From the NCBI GenBank assembly GCA_902624635.1, contig CACNYD010000001.1, positions 116,766 through 180,765 of the forward strand: a stretch of DNA of 64,000 nt, in the 5' to 3' direction. Below, piece by piece: positions 1 through 8,882 of the stretch; position 1 is the first letter of the stretch; the number at the start of each line of letters is the position of its first letter. Below the pieces are notes generated by a model that did not search any database, was not told the DNA's origin, and saw only the letters and a program-made list of their open reading frames with translations. This DNA is from an uncultured Pelagibacteraceae bacterium. Its GTDB lineage: Bacteria; Pseudomonadota; Alphaproteobacteria; Pelagibacterales; Pelagibacteraceae. Both the position numbers and the translations under genes were made by a program.

Positions 1-2
1 AT

Positions 3-623
3 TTTATGAAGATAGCAATCTCATCGAGCCTAAATAAATTTTTAATCATGCCTCCCGCTTATTATAGTTATGGTGATACAGAGGTTTTGGATTTTTATTC
101 TAGAATAATTAATTCTGTACCGGATTGTAAAATTATTCTTTATAATTTTGAAAAACTAAGTGGTTATAAATTTAGTTTGCAGTGTGTAAAAACACTTGTA
201 AATAAATTTCCAGAACAAATAATTGGAGTAAAAGACAGCTCTTACAACTTGTATGAAAATTTAAAACTTAAAAATTTTTCTATTTTACCTGGTTCAGAAA
301 CTAAATTGTTAAAAGGTTTGGAGTTAGGTTGCTCTGGTATAATAACTGCAACATGCAACGTTACAGCAGAATTATCTAGGCAGGTTTATGATGATTTTTT
401 TGCAGGAAAAAAGCAATTACACAATGACAAGTTATGTGATGTGAGAAGCACTTTTGATAAGTATAATCTAATTTCTGGTTTGCATACTTACTGTGCTCGA
501 AATGACAAAATATATAAAAATATTTTACCACCATTAAGTCTATTAAATCAAAATGATGAAGAGGAATTATTGAATAGATTAAAAGATTTAGAATTTTATA
601 ACAAATCAACCTTAGCGGCATAA
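3..623 (+). CDS. DapA/DHDPS-family lyase or aldolase, 5' end outside window
   Basis: This is the C-terminal two thirds of a dihydrodipicolinate-synthase-family (class I aldolase fold) enzyme. The frame is open to the window edge, so the true start lies upstream; the first visible Met is at base 6. Counting from that Met, the family Tyr lies in LYNFEKLSG (about residues 45-53) and the Schiff-base Lys in GVKDSS (Lys76). The family normally has about 290-300 aa, so roughly 90 residues are missing. The sequence around the usual YNVP motif is divergent, so the substrate cannot be told: dipicolinate synthesis, N-acetylneuraminate or keto-deoxy-sugar cleavage are all possible. The stop is followed at once by the start of the cfa gene. 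Confidence 0.75.
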   Translation, partial: FMKIAISSSLNKFLIMPPAYYSYGDTEVLDFYSRIINSVPDCKIILYNFEKLSGYKFSLQCVKTLVNKFPEQIIGVKDSSYNLYENLKLKNFSILPGSETKLLKGLELGCSGIITATCNVTAELSRQVYDDFFAGKKQLHNDKLCDVRSTFDKYNLISGLHTYCARNDKIYKNILPPLSLLNQNDEEELLNRLKDLEFYNKSTLAA

Positions 624-1811
624 ATGCAATTAGCAAGATTTCTTAATAAAGTTTTTAAAAAAGGTGGTTTTGTATTAACTGATGCCAATTCTAAAGACTA
701 CATAATAGGACAACCAAACAATAACCCTATTAAATTAAAAATTTTAAATAAAAATCTTCATTATAAATTATTACTCCATCCTGATTTATATTTTGGTGAG
801 GCATATACTAATGGCGAAATTGTAATTGAAAATGGTACACTGACAGATTTTTTAGATCTTGCATTAATGAATTTTGGAAGGGGAGAATTAAATTTTTTCA
901 GTTATTTAATTAATAGATTAAGAGGATCATATAGATATTTAACTAACTTTAATTTTATTAAAAAATCTAAAATGAATGTATCTCACCATTATGATATTAA
1001 AGATGACTTGTATGACTTATTTTTAGATCCAAAGAGACAATATTCTTGTGCATATTTTAAAAATGAAAATGACAGTTTAGAAACAGCTCAAAATAATAAA
1101 ATTCAACATATAATTAAAAAATTAAATATAAAACCTAATCAAAAAGTTTTAGATATTGGTTGTGGCTGGGGTTCACTTGCCATCGATATAGCCAAAAGTG
1201 CTCAATGTGAAGTAACGGGTATTACTTTATCAGAGAACCAACTTAATTATTGTACCCAAAAAGCTAAAGAATTGAATCTAGAAAACCAAGTAAAGTTTAG
1301 ACTAATGGATTATAGAGAGTTAAATGAAAAATTTGATAGAATTGTAAGTGTTGGTATGTTTGAACATGTTGGAAGGAAATTTTATAAAAAATTTTTCAAA
1401 CAAATTGAAAAAATGTTGAAAGAGGATGGGGTTTCACTGATACACACCATTGGATCTGTAAATCCTCCAAGAGATCCTCATCCATGGATTACGAAATATA
1501 TTTTTCCTGGTGGTTATACTCCAAGTTTAAGCGAAGTAACCAACCCTATTGAAAAAGCTGGCTTAGTAGTTACAGATATTGAGGTTTTAAGGCTTCATTA
1601 CGCACACACATTGAGACATTGGAAAGAAAATTGCCTAAAAAATAAAGATAAAATTATCAAAATGTTTGATGAAAAATTTTTAAGAATGTGGGAGTTTTAT
1701 CTTGTTGGTTGTGAAATGGCATTCAAGTGGGGAGATCAAGTTGTATATCAATTTCAACTTACTAAAAATTATAGATCAACACCTGTGACTAGAGACTATA
1801 TTTATCAATAA
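624..1811 (+). CDS. cfa: Cyclopropane-fatty-acyl-phospholipid synthase
   Basis: An S-adenosylmethionine-dependent enzyme that adds a methylene bridge to double bonds of membrane phospholipid acyl chains. The N-terminal 110 residues form the lipid-binding part. Then come the conserved HHYDIKDDLYDLFLD (121-135) and YSCAYF (140-145), the SAM-binding loop VLDIGCGWGSLA (175-186), and GMFEHVG (244-250). The length of 395 aa is normal for the family. The ATG follows the stop of the DapA-like gene directly, so the two are probably co-transcribed. Related unsaturated-lipid methyltransferases share the fold, so the exact lipid product is inferred. Confidence 0.9.
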   Translation: MQLARFLNKVFKKGGFVLTDANSKDYIIGQPNNNPIKLKILNKNLHYKLLLHPDLYFGEAYTNGEIVIENGTLTDFLDLALMNFGRGELNFFSYLINRLRGSYRYLTNFNFIKKSKMNVSHHYDIKDDLYDLFLDPKRQYSCAYFKNENDSLETAQNNKIQHIIKKLNIKPNQKVLDIGCGWGSLAIDIAKSAQCEVTGITLSENQLNYCTQKAKELNLENQVKFRLMDYRELNEKFDRIVSVGMFEHVGRKFYKKFFKQIEKMLKEDGVSLIHTIGSVNPPRDPHPWITKYIFPGGYTPSLSEVTNPIEKAGLVVTDIEVLRLHYAHTLRHWKENCLKNKDKIIKMFDEKFLRMWEFYLVGCEMAFKWGDQVVYQFQLTKNYRSTPVTRDYIYQ

Positions 1812-1840
1812 ATTATTGATAGGGTCATTTCTTCTCAGAA

Positions 1841-3040
1841 ATGAAAAAAAAACAAAAAAAATCAAAAAAAAAGACAAAAAATAAAAAGAAAAATAAAGCC
1901 ACCAAAGTTAAAAGAAAAATATATAGAATAAGAAAAAGATCTAAAAAACAAAGAAAAAATAAGCTAATTAAAAAAAAGAAAAAAAATAAGTCTAAAAAAC
2001 TAAAAAAAATCAATTACCAACCAAGAATAAAAAAAAAACAGAAAAATAGCCTAGTCTTAAAATTAGTTAAACTTCAATTATCTCTTAAGCCACAGTTTAA
2101 TTTTAAATTTAATTTTGGTTTGGAAAAAAGCATTCAGAGTTTTTTTGACAAAATTTCAGAGACAATTTCTAACTACAAGATATTAAAAACTGATGAAAAA
2201 AGAAGAATAAAAATAGAAAAAATTGAAAGAGAGAGAAAAGAAAAAATTGAGGAAGAAAAAAAGAGAGAAGAAGAAAAAAATTTAAGATTAAAGCTGAAGG
2301 AACAAACTCTAAAAGAAGAGGAAAGATTAGAAAAACAAAGAACTAAAGACATAAAATTATTTTTAAGAAAAGAGCAAGCTCTTTTAAGAATCGAACAAGC
2401 AGAAAAGCAAAAACAATTTTTAAAACAATTAAGATTAGATAAACAAATTGAAAAATTCAGAATAAGAGAAGTAAAAGAATTAGAAAAACTTGAGAAAATT
2501 TCATTAAAAGAAAAAAGAGAGGACTATTCAGGATTACAAGAAAGAATTGACAAACTAAAAGAGAAATACAGATTACTCAGGGATCAAAAAATTAAAGAAA
2601 GAGTCGAGGCACTAGGTGTAAAACTTCTAGGTGATGAAGACAGAGAAACTTTATTAGAAAAAGAAAAGGAATATACTTTAGCAAGACAAAAAGTTGAATT
2701 TGCACTTGAGAGCTTTTATAGAAGTGCAAGTAGTTTAGTATTTCAACTCAATAAAAGACATATTACACGAGACATGTCTATTTTTCGATGTATAGATAGA
2801 CGATTTGAAACTGGAGAAGTTTTTATTAAATGGGATGAGTCATCTGACGATGAGTGGCTATTATTAATTTATATCAAAAATAATTCTCCAGACGAAGGAA
2901 TTGTTATTGAGGATAAAACAAATCCAGAAAAAAATCTTTCTCATGAGTTTAGAAATGTAGATATCTTTAAGGCCTCAGACACCATGGTGGACTCTTTAAC
3001 ACAACTCGTTGCCAGAAAAAGAGCTAAAAATGCTAATTAA
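1841..3040 (+). CDS. Lysine-rich coiled-coil protein of unknown function
   Basis: I do not recognise a family. The first 70 residues are more than half Lys/Arg and form a polycationic tail with runs such as KKSKKKTKNKKK. Residues about 110-290 are a long charged coiled coil (repeated Glu/Lys/Arg heptads). The last 110 residues look globular, with a block around FETGEVFIKWDESSDDEW and a conserved-looking end. There is no signal peptide or membrane segment. The frame stays open for 1.2 kb although the DNA contains many A-runs, which argues for selection. The opposite strand shows only a Phe-rich shadow frame. A cytoplasmic nucleic-acid or polyanion-binding scaffold is a guess only. Confidence 0.7.
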   Translation: MKKKQKKSKKKTKNKKKNKATKVKRKIYRIRKRSKKQRKNKLIKKKKKNKSKKLKKINYQPRIKKKQKNSLVLKLVKLQLSLKPQFNFKFNFGLEKSIQSFFDKISETISNYKILKTDEKRRIKIEKIERERKEKIEEEKKREEEKNLRLKLKEQTLKEEERLEKQRTKDIKLFLRKEQALLRIEQAEKQKQFLKQLRLDKQIEKFRIREVKELEKLEKISLKEKREDYSGLQERIDKLKEKYRLLRDQKIKERVEALGVKLLGDEDRETLLEKEKEYTLARQKVEFALESFYRSASSLVFQLNKRHITRDMSIFRCIDRRFETGEVFIKWDESSDDEWLLLIYIKNNSPDEGIVIEDKTNPEKNLSHEFRNVDIFKASDTMVDSLTQLVARKRAKNAN

Positions 3041-3070
3041 ATTTTTTGATTTAATTAGGTATTATCTTTT

Positions 3071-3364
3071 ATGATTTTAGGTTCATTTTTTTTAATAATT
3101 TTATATTTAGTTTTTAGATATATTATTTCCTGGATTACTTATTTTAATAATTTAGATCCAAGACTTGGTGATAGTACTTGGAGATTTACTTATGACTATC
3201 CAGTAGCTGGTGAAAGAGATATTTCAGATTTAGATGATAAAGATTTTGTAAGACTTAGAAGAAAAAAAAATAAGATTGTTTTATTAATGTATTCTATAGT
3301 TTTAGTAATGTTTATATCTTCAATGTCTTTACTGAGTAAATTTTTATTATTTTTTTTTAGTTAG
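3071..3364 (+). CDS. Small two-helix membrane protein, unknown function
   Basis: A 97-aa hypothetical protein. A hydrophobic helix covers about residues 2-24 and a second about 72-97. The soluble middle section is acidic and then basic (DLDDKDFVRLRRKKNK). It follows the lysine-rich protein after 30 bases on the same strand, so the two may be co-transcribed. Its end overlaps the convergent DCC-family gene by 8 bases. No function can be assigned from sequence. Confidence 0.6.
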   Translation: MILGSFFLIILYLVFRYIISWITYFNNLDPRLGDSTWRFTYDYPVAGERDISDLDDKDFVRLRRKKNKIVLLMYSIVLVMFISSMSLLSKFLLFFFS

Positions 3365-3710
3365 TTTTTCTCAATTGTTTTTTGTTTTTAAGATAAAGAA
3401 AAAATGCAACTATTTCATATACAATAGAAAATACGTTAAAAATTATTGGTAGCTTAAAAAAATTATAAAGAAATTTATATTTTGGCATTTTTTTCCATAA
3501 TAATAAAAATGCCTCTGCACCTCCTAAAACTTTGTCACCATTTTTGATGTGAAGTCTTCTTAAAAGTTGTTTACTGTCTTTAGAAGTTTCTTTTTCAGCC
3601 AACTCATTATCTGTAATATCAATCCAATCAATTTCATCTATTTTTTCTTTTTTATAAAGATCAATTTCGGCCTTACAAATTTTACAAGAATTATTAAAAT
3701 AAACTTTCAT
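3357..3710 (-). CDS. DCC-family (DUF393) thiol-disulfide oxidoreductase-like protein
   Basis: A 117-aa protein with the N-terminal pattern of the DUF393/DCC family: a beta strand then a CxxC pair (NSCKICKAE, Cys at positions 9 and 12), then IDWIDITDNE and a conserved segment around LHIKNGDKVLGGAEAFLLLW. The family is predicted to have a thioredoxin-like redox fold; the natural substrate is unknown. The C-terminal third is hydrophobic and ends in a basic tail. The start is ATG at 3710. It is divergent from tldD across a 94-base gap that contains an inverted repeat. Confidence 0.75.
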   Translation of the reverse strand: MKVYFNNSCKICKAEIDLYKKEKIDEIDWIDITDNELAEKETSKDSKQLLRRLHIKNGDKVLGGAEAFLLLWKKMPKYKFLYNFFKLPIIFNVFSIVYEIVAFFLYLKNKKQLRKTN

Positions 3711-3714
3711 AATA

Positions 3715-3765
3715 AGAGTATTTATTACTAATTTGTCTCAGATATGTACATGCGTAAAATACTCT
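3715..3765. promoter_or_regulatory. Inverted repeat in divergent DCC/tldD intergenic region
   Basis: Two perfect 9-base arms, AGAGTATTT at 3715-3723 and AAATACTCT at 3757-3765, are separated by 33 bases. They lie between the divergent starts of the DCC-family gene (3710) and tldD (3805). The position suits an operator or a shared regulatory element, but a chance repeat in AT-rich DNA cannot be excluded. Confidence 0.3.
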
Positions 3766-3804
3766 AGTTGAAAATTTTATGAAACAATCTATTTAATATC
3801 TCTT

Positions 3805-5217
3805 ATGAGTAATTTCTTTGAAAAATCTGACTTATCTAGAAAAGAGGCTGAAAGTATTATCTCAGACACTTTGCAAAACTGTGATGATGGTGAATTATAT
3901 TTGGAAAATTCGAAATCTGAGTCGATATTATTAGACGATAACAAAATTAAAAATTCCAGTTATAATTCAGATTTAGGATTTGGTTTCAGAGCTATATCTG
4001 ACGAAGTGGTCGCTTATTCTCATTCTAATGAAATTTCTAAGAACTCTTTAAAACAATCTTCAGAAAATTTAAAGTCAACTTTAAAATCTGTCAAAGGTAC
4101 TTACAATCATGAAATTCCTAAATCAAATAAAAAGTATTATGACAATATTAATCCTATTGAGCAAAAATCTCTTAATGAAAAAATTAAAATATTGAACGAT
4201 GTAAATGATTATTTACGATCTAAAGGTGACAAGGTTAAACAAGTTACAGCTAATTTTTTGGGAGAGCAAAAGTCTATAGAAATAATTAGATCTGGTGGAG
4301 AGACTTTGTCAGATGTCCGTCCTTTGGTAAGATTTAATGTGTCAGTTATGGTGGAGAAAGATGGCAGAAAAGAAACAGGCGTATACGGTGTTGGTGGAAG
4401 ACAATCTTACGACTCATATTTAAAAGATGAAAATTGGAAAAGTGTTTGTGATGAAGCTTTAAGGATAGCATCAGTGAATTTAGAGAGTAAACCCGCGCCA
4501 GCAGGTGAGATGAAGGTTGTACTCGGACCTGGGTGGCCAGCAATATTAATTCATGAAGCTGTTGGTCATGGTTTAGAGGGAGATTTCAATAGAAAGAAAA
4601 CTTCAGCATTTTATAATCTGATGGGCCAAAAAGTTGCAAGTGAGGGAGTTACAATTATTGATGATGGTACCATTGATAAAAGAAGAGGCAGTCTTACAAT
4701 TGACGATGAGGGAACACCAACAGAAAAAACTGTTTTAATTGAAAACGGAATTTTAAAAAATTTTATGCAAGATAGGCTTAATGCACGTTTGATGAAAACA
4801 AGATCTACTGGAAGCGGAAGAAGAGAAAACTATAGACATATAGTTCTACCAAGAATGAGAAATACGATGATGTTAAGCGGTAAGCAAACTCAAGAAGAAA
4901 TGATTAAAGCTGTCGACAAAGGTATTTTCGCAGTTAGTTTTGGTGGTGGACAAGTTGATATTACATCTGGAAAATTTGTATTTAATTGCACTGAAGCTTA
5001 TGAAATTGTTAACGGCAAAATTGGATCACCGATTAAGGGTGCAACATTAATTGGAGATGGTCCTTCAATTTTAAAAGAAGTTTCTATGGTAGGCAATGAT
5101 ATGATGATGGACCCTGGAATTGGAACATGTGGTAAAGCTGGACAAGGTGTCCCCGTAGGTGTAGCGCAGCCATCTATATTAATTAATAAGATGACTGTGG
5201 GTGGTACGAAACTTTAA
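3805..5217 (+). CDS. tldD: Metalloprotease subunit TldD
   Basis: The catalytic subunit of the TldD/TldE heterodimeric zinc protease, which degrades unfolded peptides and, in other bacteria, matures ribosomally made peptides such as microcin B17. The zinc motif HEAVGHGLEGD is at residues 250-260 (HExxxH). A C-terminal Cys-containing block, GIGTCGKAGQGVPVG, matches the family's third metal ligand region. The length of 470 aa is normal. The gene abuts tldE: its stop ends at 5217 and tldE starts at 5218. No peptide precursor gene was recognised nearby. Confidence 0.95.
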   Translation: MSNFFEKSDLSRKEAESIISDTLQNCDDGELYLENSKSESILLDDNKIKNSSYNSDLGFGFRAISDEVVAYSHSNEISKNSLKQSSENLKSTLKSVKGTYNHEIPKSNKKYYDNINPIEQKSLNEKIKILNDVNDYLRSKGDKVKQVTANFLGEQKSIEIIRSGGETLSDVRPLVRFNVSVMVEKDGRKETGVYGVGGRQSYDSYLKDENWKSVCDEALRIASVNLESKPAPAGEMKVVLGPGWPAILIHEAVGHGLEGDFNRKKTSAFYNLMGQKVASEGVTIIDDGTIDKRRGSLTIDDEGTPTEKTVLIENGILKNFMQDRLNARLMKTRSTGSGRRENYRHIVLPRMRNTMMLSGKQTQEEMIKAVDKGIFAVSFGGGQVDITSGKFVFNCTEAYEIVNGKIGSPIKGATLIGDGPSILKEVSMVGNDMMMDPGIGTCGKAGQGVPVGVAQPSILINKMTVGGTKL

Positions 5218-6534
5218 ATGGTTAAAGATCAAGATTTTTTAGAAAAAAAAGCATCATATTGTTTAGGTTTAGCAAAGAAATTAGGTGCAACTGACTCAAG
5301 CGTGATAGTAGATAACTCTGTTTCTGAAACTGTTAATTTTAGAAATAAAAAATTAGATGAGTCCAATAGGTCTGATGATCTAGGCATAAGCATAACCACT
5401 TATATTGGTAAAAAAAAATCTTCGATATCTTCCTCTAATTTGCTTAGTGATAATTTAAACATTTTGATCGAAAAATGTGTTGAGACTACGAAAAATACTC
5501 CTGAGGACGAATTTAATTCTCTGCCGGACCAGGACTTATTAGCAAAAGAAGTTAAAGATTTAGATCTCTATGATGATACTCATATAGAAAATGATCAAAA
5601 AATAGATTATTTAAAAAAATTAGAACTAGCCGCATCCAATGATAAAAAAATTGTTAATACAGAGTCAAGTTTTACTCAAAGAAAAACGAATTTTGTTTTA
5701 GCTAATAGTGAAGGTTTTTGCAGTGGTTACAAAACGTCTTCATTTACAGCTTCAAGTGTAACAGTTGCAAAAGATGAAAAAAGCATGGAAAGAGATTACG
5801 AATATTCCAGCAAATGTTTTTTAAAAGATCTAGATGATGCAGATGAATTAGGAAATGCAGCTGCTATTCAAACTATTCGAAAATTAAGTCCAAAAAAAAT
5901 CGGGAGCGAAAAAATTCCTATAATTTTTGATAAAAGAATAGCTAAAGGAATATTAAGCACGTTTGCAAGTGCCATATCTTCATCAGCGATATCAAGAGGA
6001 ACTTCTTTTTTAAAGGATAAAGTTAGTCAAAAAATATTTTCAGATAAAATAAATGTATTTGACAAACCTGATATGCTAAAAGGTTTAGGTTCAAGAAATT
6101 TTGATATCGAGGGAGTAAAGACAGATACACTTAAACTAGTAGATCAAGGAATTTTAAAACATTATTTGATTGATACATACAATGGAAAAAAACTAAATCT
6201 TAAATCTAATGGAAGATGTGGAGGAACAAGTAATCTTTATTTTGAAAATGGAAATATTAGTTTCAAAGATTTATTGAATTTAAATTCAAAAAGTCTCTAT
6301 ATTACAGAAACCATAGGCCATGGAAGTAATATTGTTACTGGAGATTATTCAGTAGGGGCGACTGGGTTTTTTGTTGAAAATGGAGAGTTTAAGTATCCAA
6401 TTAATGAAATTACCATAGCAGGGAATTTTAAAGACATATTTCAAAATATTACTTTAGCAAATGACTTGGAATTCAAATATGCAACTAACTCACCAACAAT
6501 ACTGATAGAGGGAATGGTTGTTGCTGGTAAATGA
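5218..6534 (+). CDS. pmbA: Metalloprotease subunit TldE/PmbA
   Basis: The non-catalytic partner of TldD, which shapes the shared peptide cavity. It has the PmbA domain order but no HExxxH motif. The C-terminal family block ETIGHGSNIVTGDYSVGATG and FFVENGEFKYPINEITIAG is clear. It is 438 aa, slightly under the E. coli length (450). It is directly downstream of tldD, which suggests translational coupling and 1:1 production. Its TGA overlaps the ATG of the next gene by 4 bases. Confidence 0.94.
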   Translation: MVKDQDFLEKKASYCLGLAKKLGATDSSVIVDNSVSETVNFRNKKLDESNRSDDLGISITTYIGKKKSSISSSNLLSDNLNILIEKCVETTKNTPEDEFNSLPDQDLLAKEVKDLDLYDDTHIENDQKIDYLKKLELAASNDKKIVNTESSFTQRKTNFVLANSEGFCSGYKTSSFTASSVTVAKDEKSMERDYEYSSKCFLKDLDDADELGNAAAIQTIRKLSPKKIGSEKIPIIFDKRIAKGILSTFASAISSSAISRGTSFLKDKVSQKIFSDKINVFDKPDMLKGLGSRNFDIEGVKTDTLKLVDQGILKHYLIDTYNGKKLNLKSNGRCGGTSNLYFENGNISFKDLLNLNSKSLYITETIGHGSNIVTGDYSVGATGFFVENGEFKYPINEITIAGNFKDIFQNITLANDLEFKYATNSPTILIEGMVVAGK

Positions 6535-7502
6535 GTGAATTTTGTATAATTGGTTCTGGAATTTCCGGAGCGACAATTGCAAACCTTCTAAATAAAAGAT
6601 ATTCAGTAATTCTGTTTGACAAAGCTAGAGGTCCTGGGGGTCGTGCATCTTTTAAAAGAATAAAAGGCAAAACAGGTTTTGATCATGGTACTCAGTATAT
6701 TTCACCAAAAACTGGGAAATTTAAAAAATTTACTAAAGATTTAATAAAAAAAAGAATTCTAAAAGTATGGGACGGCGAACATGTTTTTCTTAATTCAAAA
6801 AAAAAAGAGGATAAAAAACATCTAAAAATAATTGGAAAAAATGGAAACAATGATATTAGCAAATATTTGCTAAAAAAAATTAATTGCAACTATCATAGTG
6901 AATTAAAAAAAATCTATTATAAAAATAAACTCTGGTATTTGTTATTTGATAATGGAAAATTGAGATCTTTTAAAAACCTAATATTGACTTGCCCTTTTCC
7001 GCAATTAAAAAAACTCTCTAAAAAATTCATAAATAATCCTTTTTTGAAAAAATCTATGAAAATGGATGCAAATATTACTACTATGATTGCTATAAAAAAA
7101 AGTAAGAATTCAAAAAGTAGCTATCTTTTTGAAGATCCAATTCTTGGATGGGCTGGAAACGAAAACTCAAAAAAAAGGTTTAAATCAAATTATGATTTAT
7201 GGACTCTTCAAAGTACATTTAAGTGGGCAAATAAAAATATTAAAAAAAACAAGAATAACAAAAAAGAAAATTCGAAAATTATGATTGAAAAATTTTTTAA
7301 ACTTTCAAACATAAAAAAAACAAAAATTTATTATTCACTTAATCACGGTTGGAGATACTCTTCAAATTCTATACCATTTAAAATTAAGAGCTATTGGGAT
7401 CCTAAGAAAAGATTAGGTGTATGTGCCGATTGGTTTGTAGGACCTCGATTAGAATCAGGATGGATAAGTGCGCAAGATTTATTTAAAAAAATCTCAAGAT
7501 AA
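6531..7502 (+). CDS. FAD/NAD(P)-dependent amine-oxidase-like oxidoreductase (COG3380 type)
   Basis: A 323-aa flavoprotein with an N-terminal dinucleotide-binding fold: CIIGSGISGATIANLL (residues 5-20, GxGxxG) and then GPGGRASFKR, the usual second FAD contact of amine-oxidase-like proteins. FDHGTQYISP follows, as in renalase-like bacterial enzymes. The C-terminus carries LGVCADWFVGPRLESGW, the family's FAD-closing segment. The substrate is unknown. Its ATG overlaps the tldE stop (ATGA), so it belongs to the tldDE operon. It ends convergently against a secreted DUF protein. Confidence 0.8.
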   Translation: MSEFCIIGSGISGATIANLLNKRYSVILFDKARGPGGRASFKRIKGKTGFDHGTQYISPKTGKFKKFTKDLIKKRILKVWDGEHVFLNSKKKEDKKHLKIIGKNGNNDISKYLLKKINCNYHSELKKIYYKNKLWYLLFDNGKLRSFKNLILTCPFPQLKKLSKKFINNPFLKKSMKMDANITTMIAIKKSKNSKSSYLFEDPILGWAGNENSKKRFKSNYDLWTLQSTFKWANKNIKKNKNNKKENSKIMIEKFFKLSNIKKTKIYYSLNHGWRYSSNSIPFKIKSYWDPKKRLGVCADWFVGPRLESGWISAQDLFKKISR

Positions 7503-7503
7503 A

Positions 7504-8184
7504 TTAATCGAAATATTTTAATTTATATTCCCAGTTACCCATCCTTGAATAGGATACTTTTAGTATCATTAAATTTTTACTATCATACCAAATATCAAAA
7601 TCTAATCTTTTATCCTTCGGTATACTCATGTCTTTAGACTTTAATGTAAAATGATCAACATCATAAATTTTTCCATAAAGATCTATTTTTTCTTTACCTA
7701 AAAAAGTTACTACTTGATCCTTAATACTCCCTGAGATGGGACTTATTTGAGAACTTGCCTGTAAAATTTTGTGATTCCACCAATTTCCAATCACGTTATC
7801 AGATAAAGCCTCTCCATTATATGAAGAGCCTTTGATATCAAATTTTTTACTTTTTTGATTAAATATTAAATTAACAAACTTCTTTTTATCGTTTTGTAAA
7901 GTTTTAGAATTATAAGAAACTAATTGGTCTTTGAGATATTTTTCCTCACTATAACCCTCAATTTGGAAAACTGTTGCTCCCAAAAGTTTGACTGTAAATT
8001 TTATTTGATTAGTAACAATAGTTTCTGCCCCATTTCTCTTGAAAAAATAATGATTATAGCCAATTAGCTCACCATTTCGAAAAATCTCCATCTCAATTTT
8101 ATTGTATTTAATGTAATGTTCAATATGAGCGATTGAATTTGTTGGATAAATAAAAAGAAATAAAATGACTATAATTTTTTTCAT
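7504..8184 (-). CDS. Secreted protein, probably DUF6134 family
   Basis: A 226-aa protein with a signal peptide of about 19 residues (KKIIVILFLFIYPTNSIAH), so it is exported to the periplasm. The rest is beta-rich, with features such as ELIGYNHYFFKRNG and GNWWNHKILQASSQISPISG that resemble DUF6134 proteins. No catalytic motif is visible. The stop lies one base from the convergent FAD oxidoreductase. The family call rests on pattern memory, not a search. Confidence 0.55.
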   Translation of the reverse strand: MKKIIVILFLFIYPTNSIAHIEHYIKYNKIEMEIFRNGELIGYNHYFFKRNGAETIVTNQIKFTVKLLGATVFQIEGYSEEKYLKDQLVSYNSKTLQNDKKKFVNLIFNQKSKKFDIKGSSYNGEALSDNVIGNWWNHKILQASSQISPISGSIKDQVVTFLGKEKIDLYGKIYDVDHFTLKSKDMSIPKDKRLDFDIWYDSKNLMILKVSYSRMGNWEYKLKYFD

Positions 8185-8234
8185 TTAACAACTAGTTTAA
8201 TAGACTTTATTAACAATAGAAATAACTTATTAGA

Positions 8235-8882
8235 ATGTTTTTAAAAATTAAGAAAATACCAAGGGTCAATTGGAGTTCCAATAAGCCTTTTAATTTTAAG
8301 CCAAAATTTTCCACATTCTTTTTTTTATGTTTTGGTTTGATGTTATTTGGTCTTGGAGAAGGTTTATTAATTGTATCTTTTACTGGTGCTTCTCCATGGA
8401 GTGTTTTAGCTCAAGGTATCTCTTTAAATGTTAACTTGAGTATAGGAACAATAACATTTTTAATTAGTGTCGCAGTTTTAATTTTGTGGATACCGCTTAG
8501 TCAAAAACCAGGGATAGGGACAATACTTAATGCAATCATTATTGCATTGATGATTGATCTTTGTATAAAATTTGTTCCAACCCCATCTAACTACTTGTAT
8601 CAATTAATTTTAGCTATAATTTCAGTAATAACAGTTGGCATTGGTGGAGGCATTTATTTGGTATCTAATCTTGGAGCAGGACCAAGAGATGGTTTGATGA
8701 TTGGTCTACAAAAAAAAACAAACTTACCAGTTGCTGCCGTGAGAGCTTTTTTAGAAATCTCTGTTGTAACTATTGGATGGTACTTAGGTGGAACTGTGGG
8801 AGTGGGAACATTATTATTCGCTTTTGGAATTGGTCCCTGCGTTGCTTTAGGCTTATATTTAGTTGATAAAATCTTCGATTAG
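8235..8882 (+). CDS. YczE/YyaS/YitT-family integral membrane protein
   Basis: A 215-aa membrane protein with five or six predicted helices. It matches the YczE-like group (COG2364): GLGEGLLIVSFTGASPWSVLAQGIS, split by loops, then GIGGGIYLVSNLGAGPRDGLMIGLQ. The twin GAxPxD/W-type turns suggest an internal duplication typical of the group. In bacilli these proteins are linked to peptide export or lipopeptide production, but no specific activity is established. The TAG stop overlaps the bipA stop by 4 bases. Confidence 0.75.
   Translation: MFLKIKKIPRVNWSSNKPFNFKPKFSTFFFLCFGLMLFGLGEGLLIVSFTGASPWSVLAQGISLNVNLSIGTITFLISVAVLILWIPLSQKPGIGTILNAIIIALMIDLCIKFVPTPSNYLYQLILAIISVITVGIGGGIYLVSNLGAGPRDGLMIGLQKKTNLPVAAVRAFLEISVVTIGWYLGGTVGVGTLLFAFGIGPCVALGLYLVDKIFD

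Noticed and set aside
1825..2013. Minus-strand frame rich in Phe
   Set aside because: It is the exact complement of the poly-Lys coding region; its composition (Phe/Leu only) is a by-product of A-runs.
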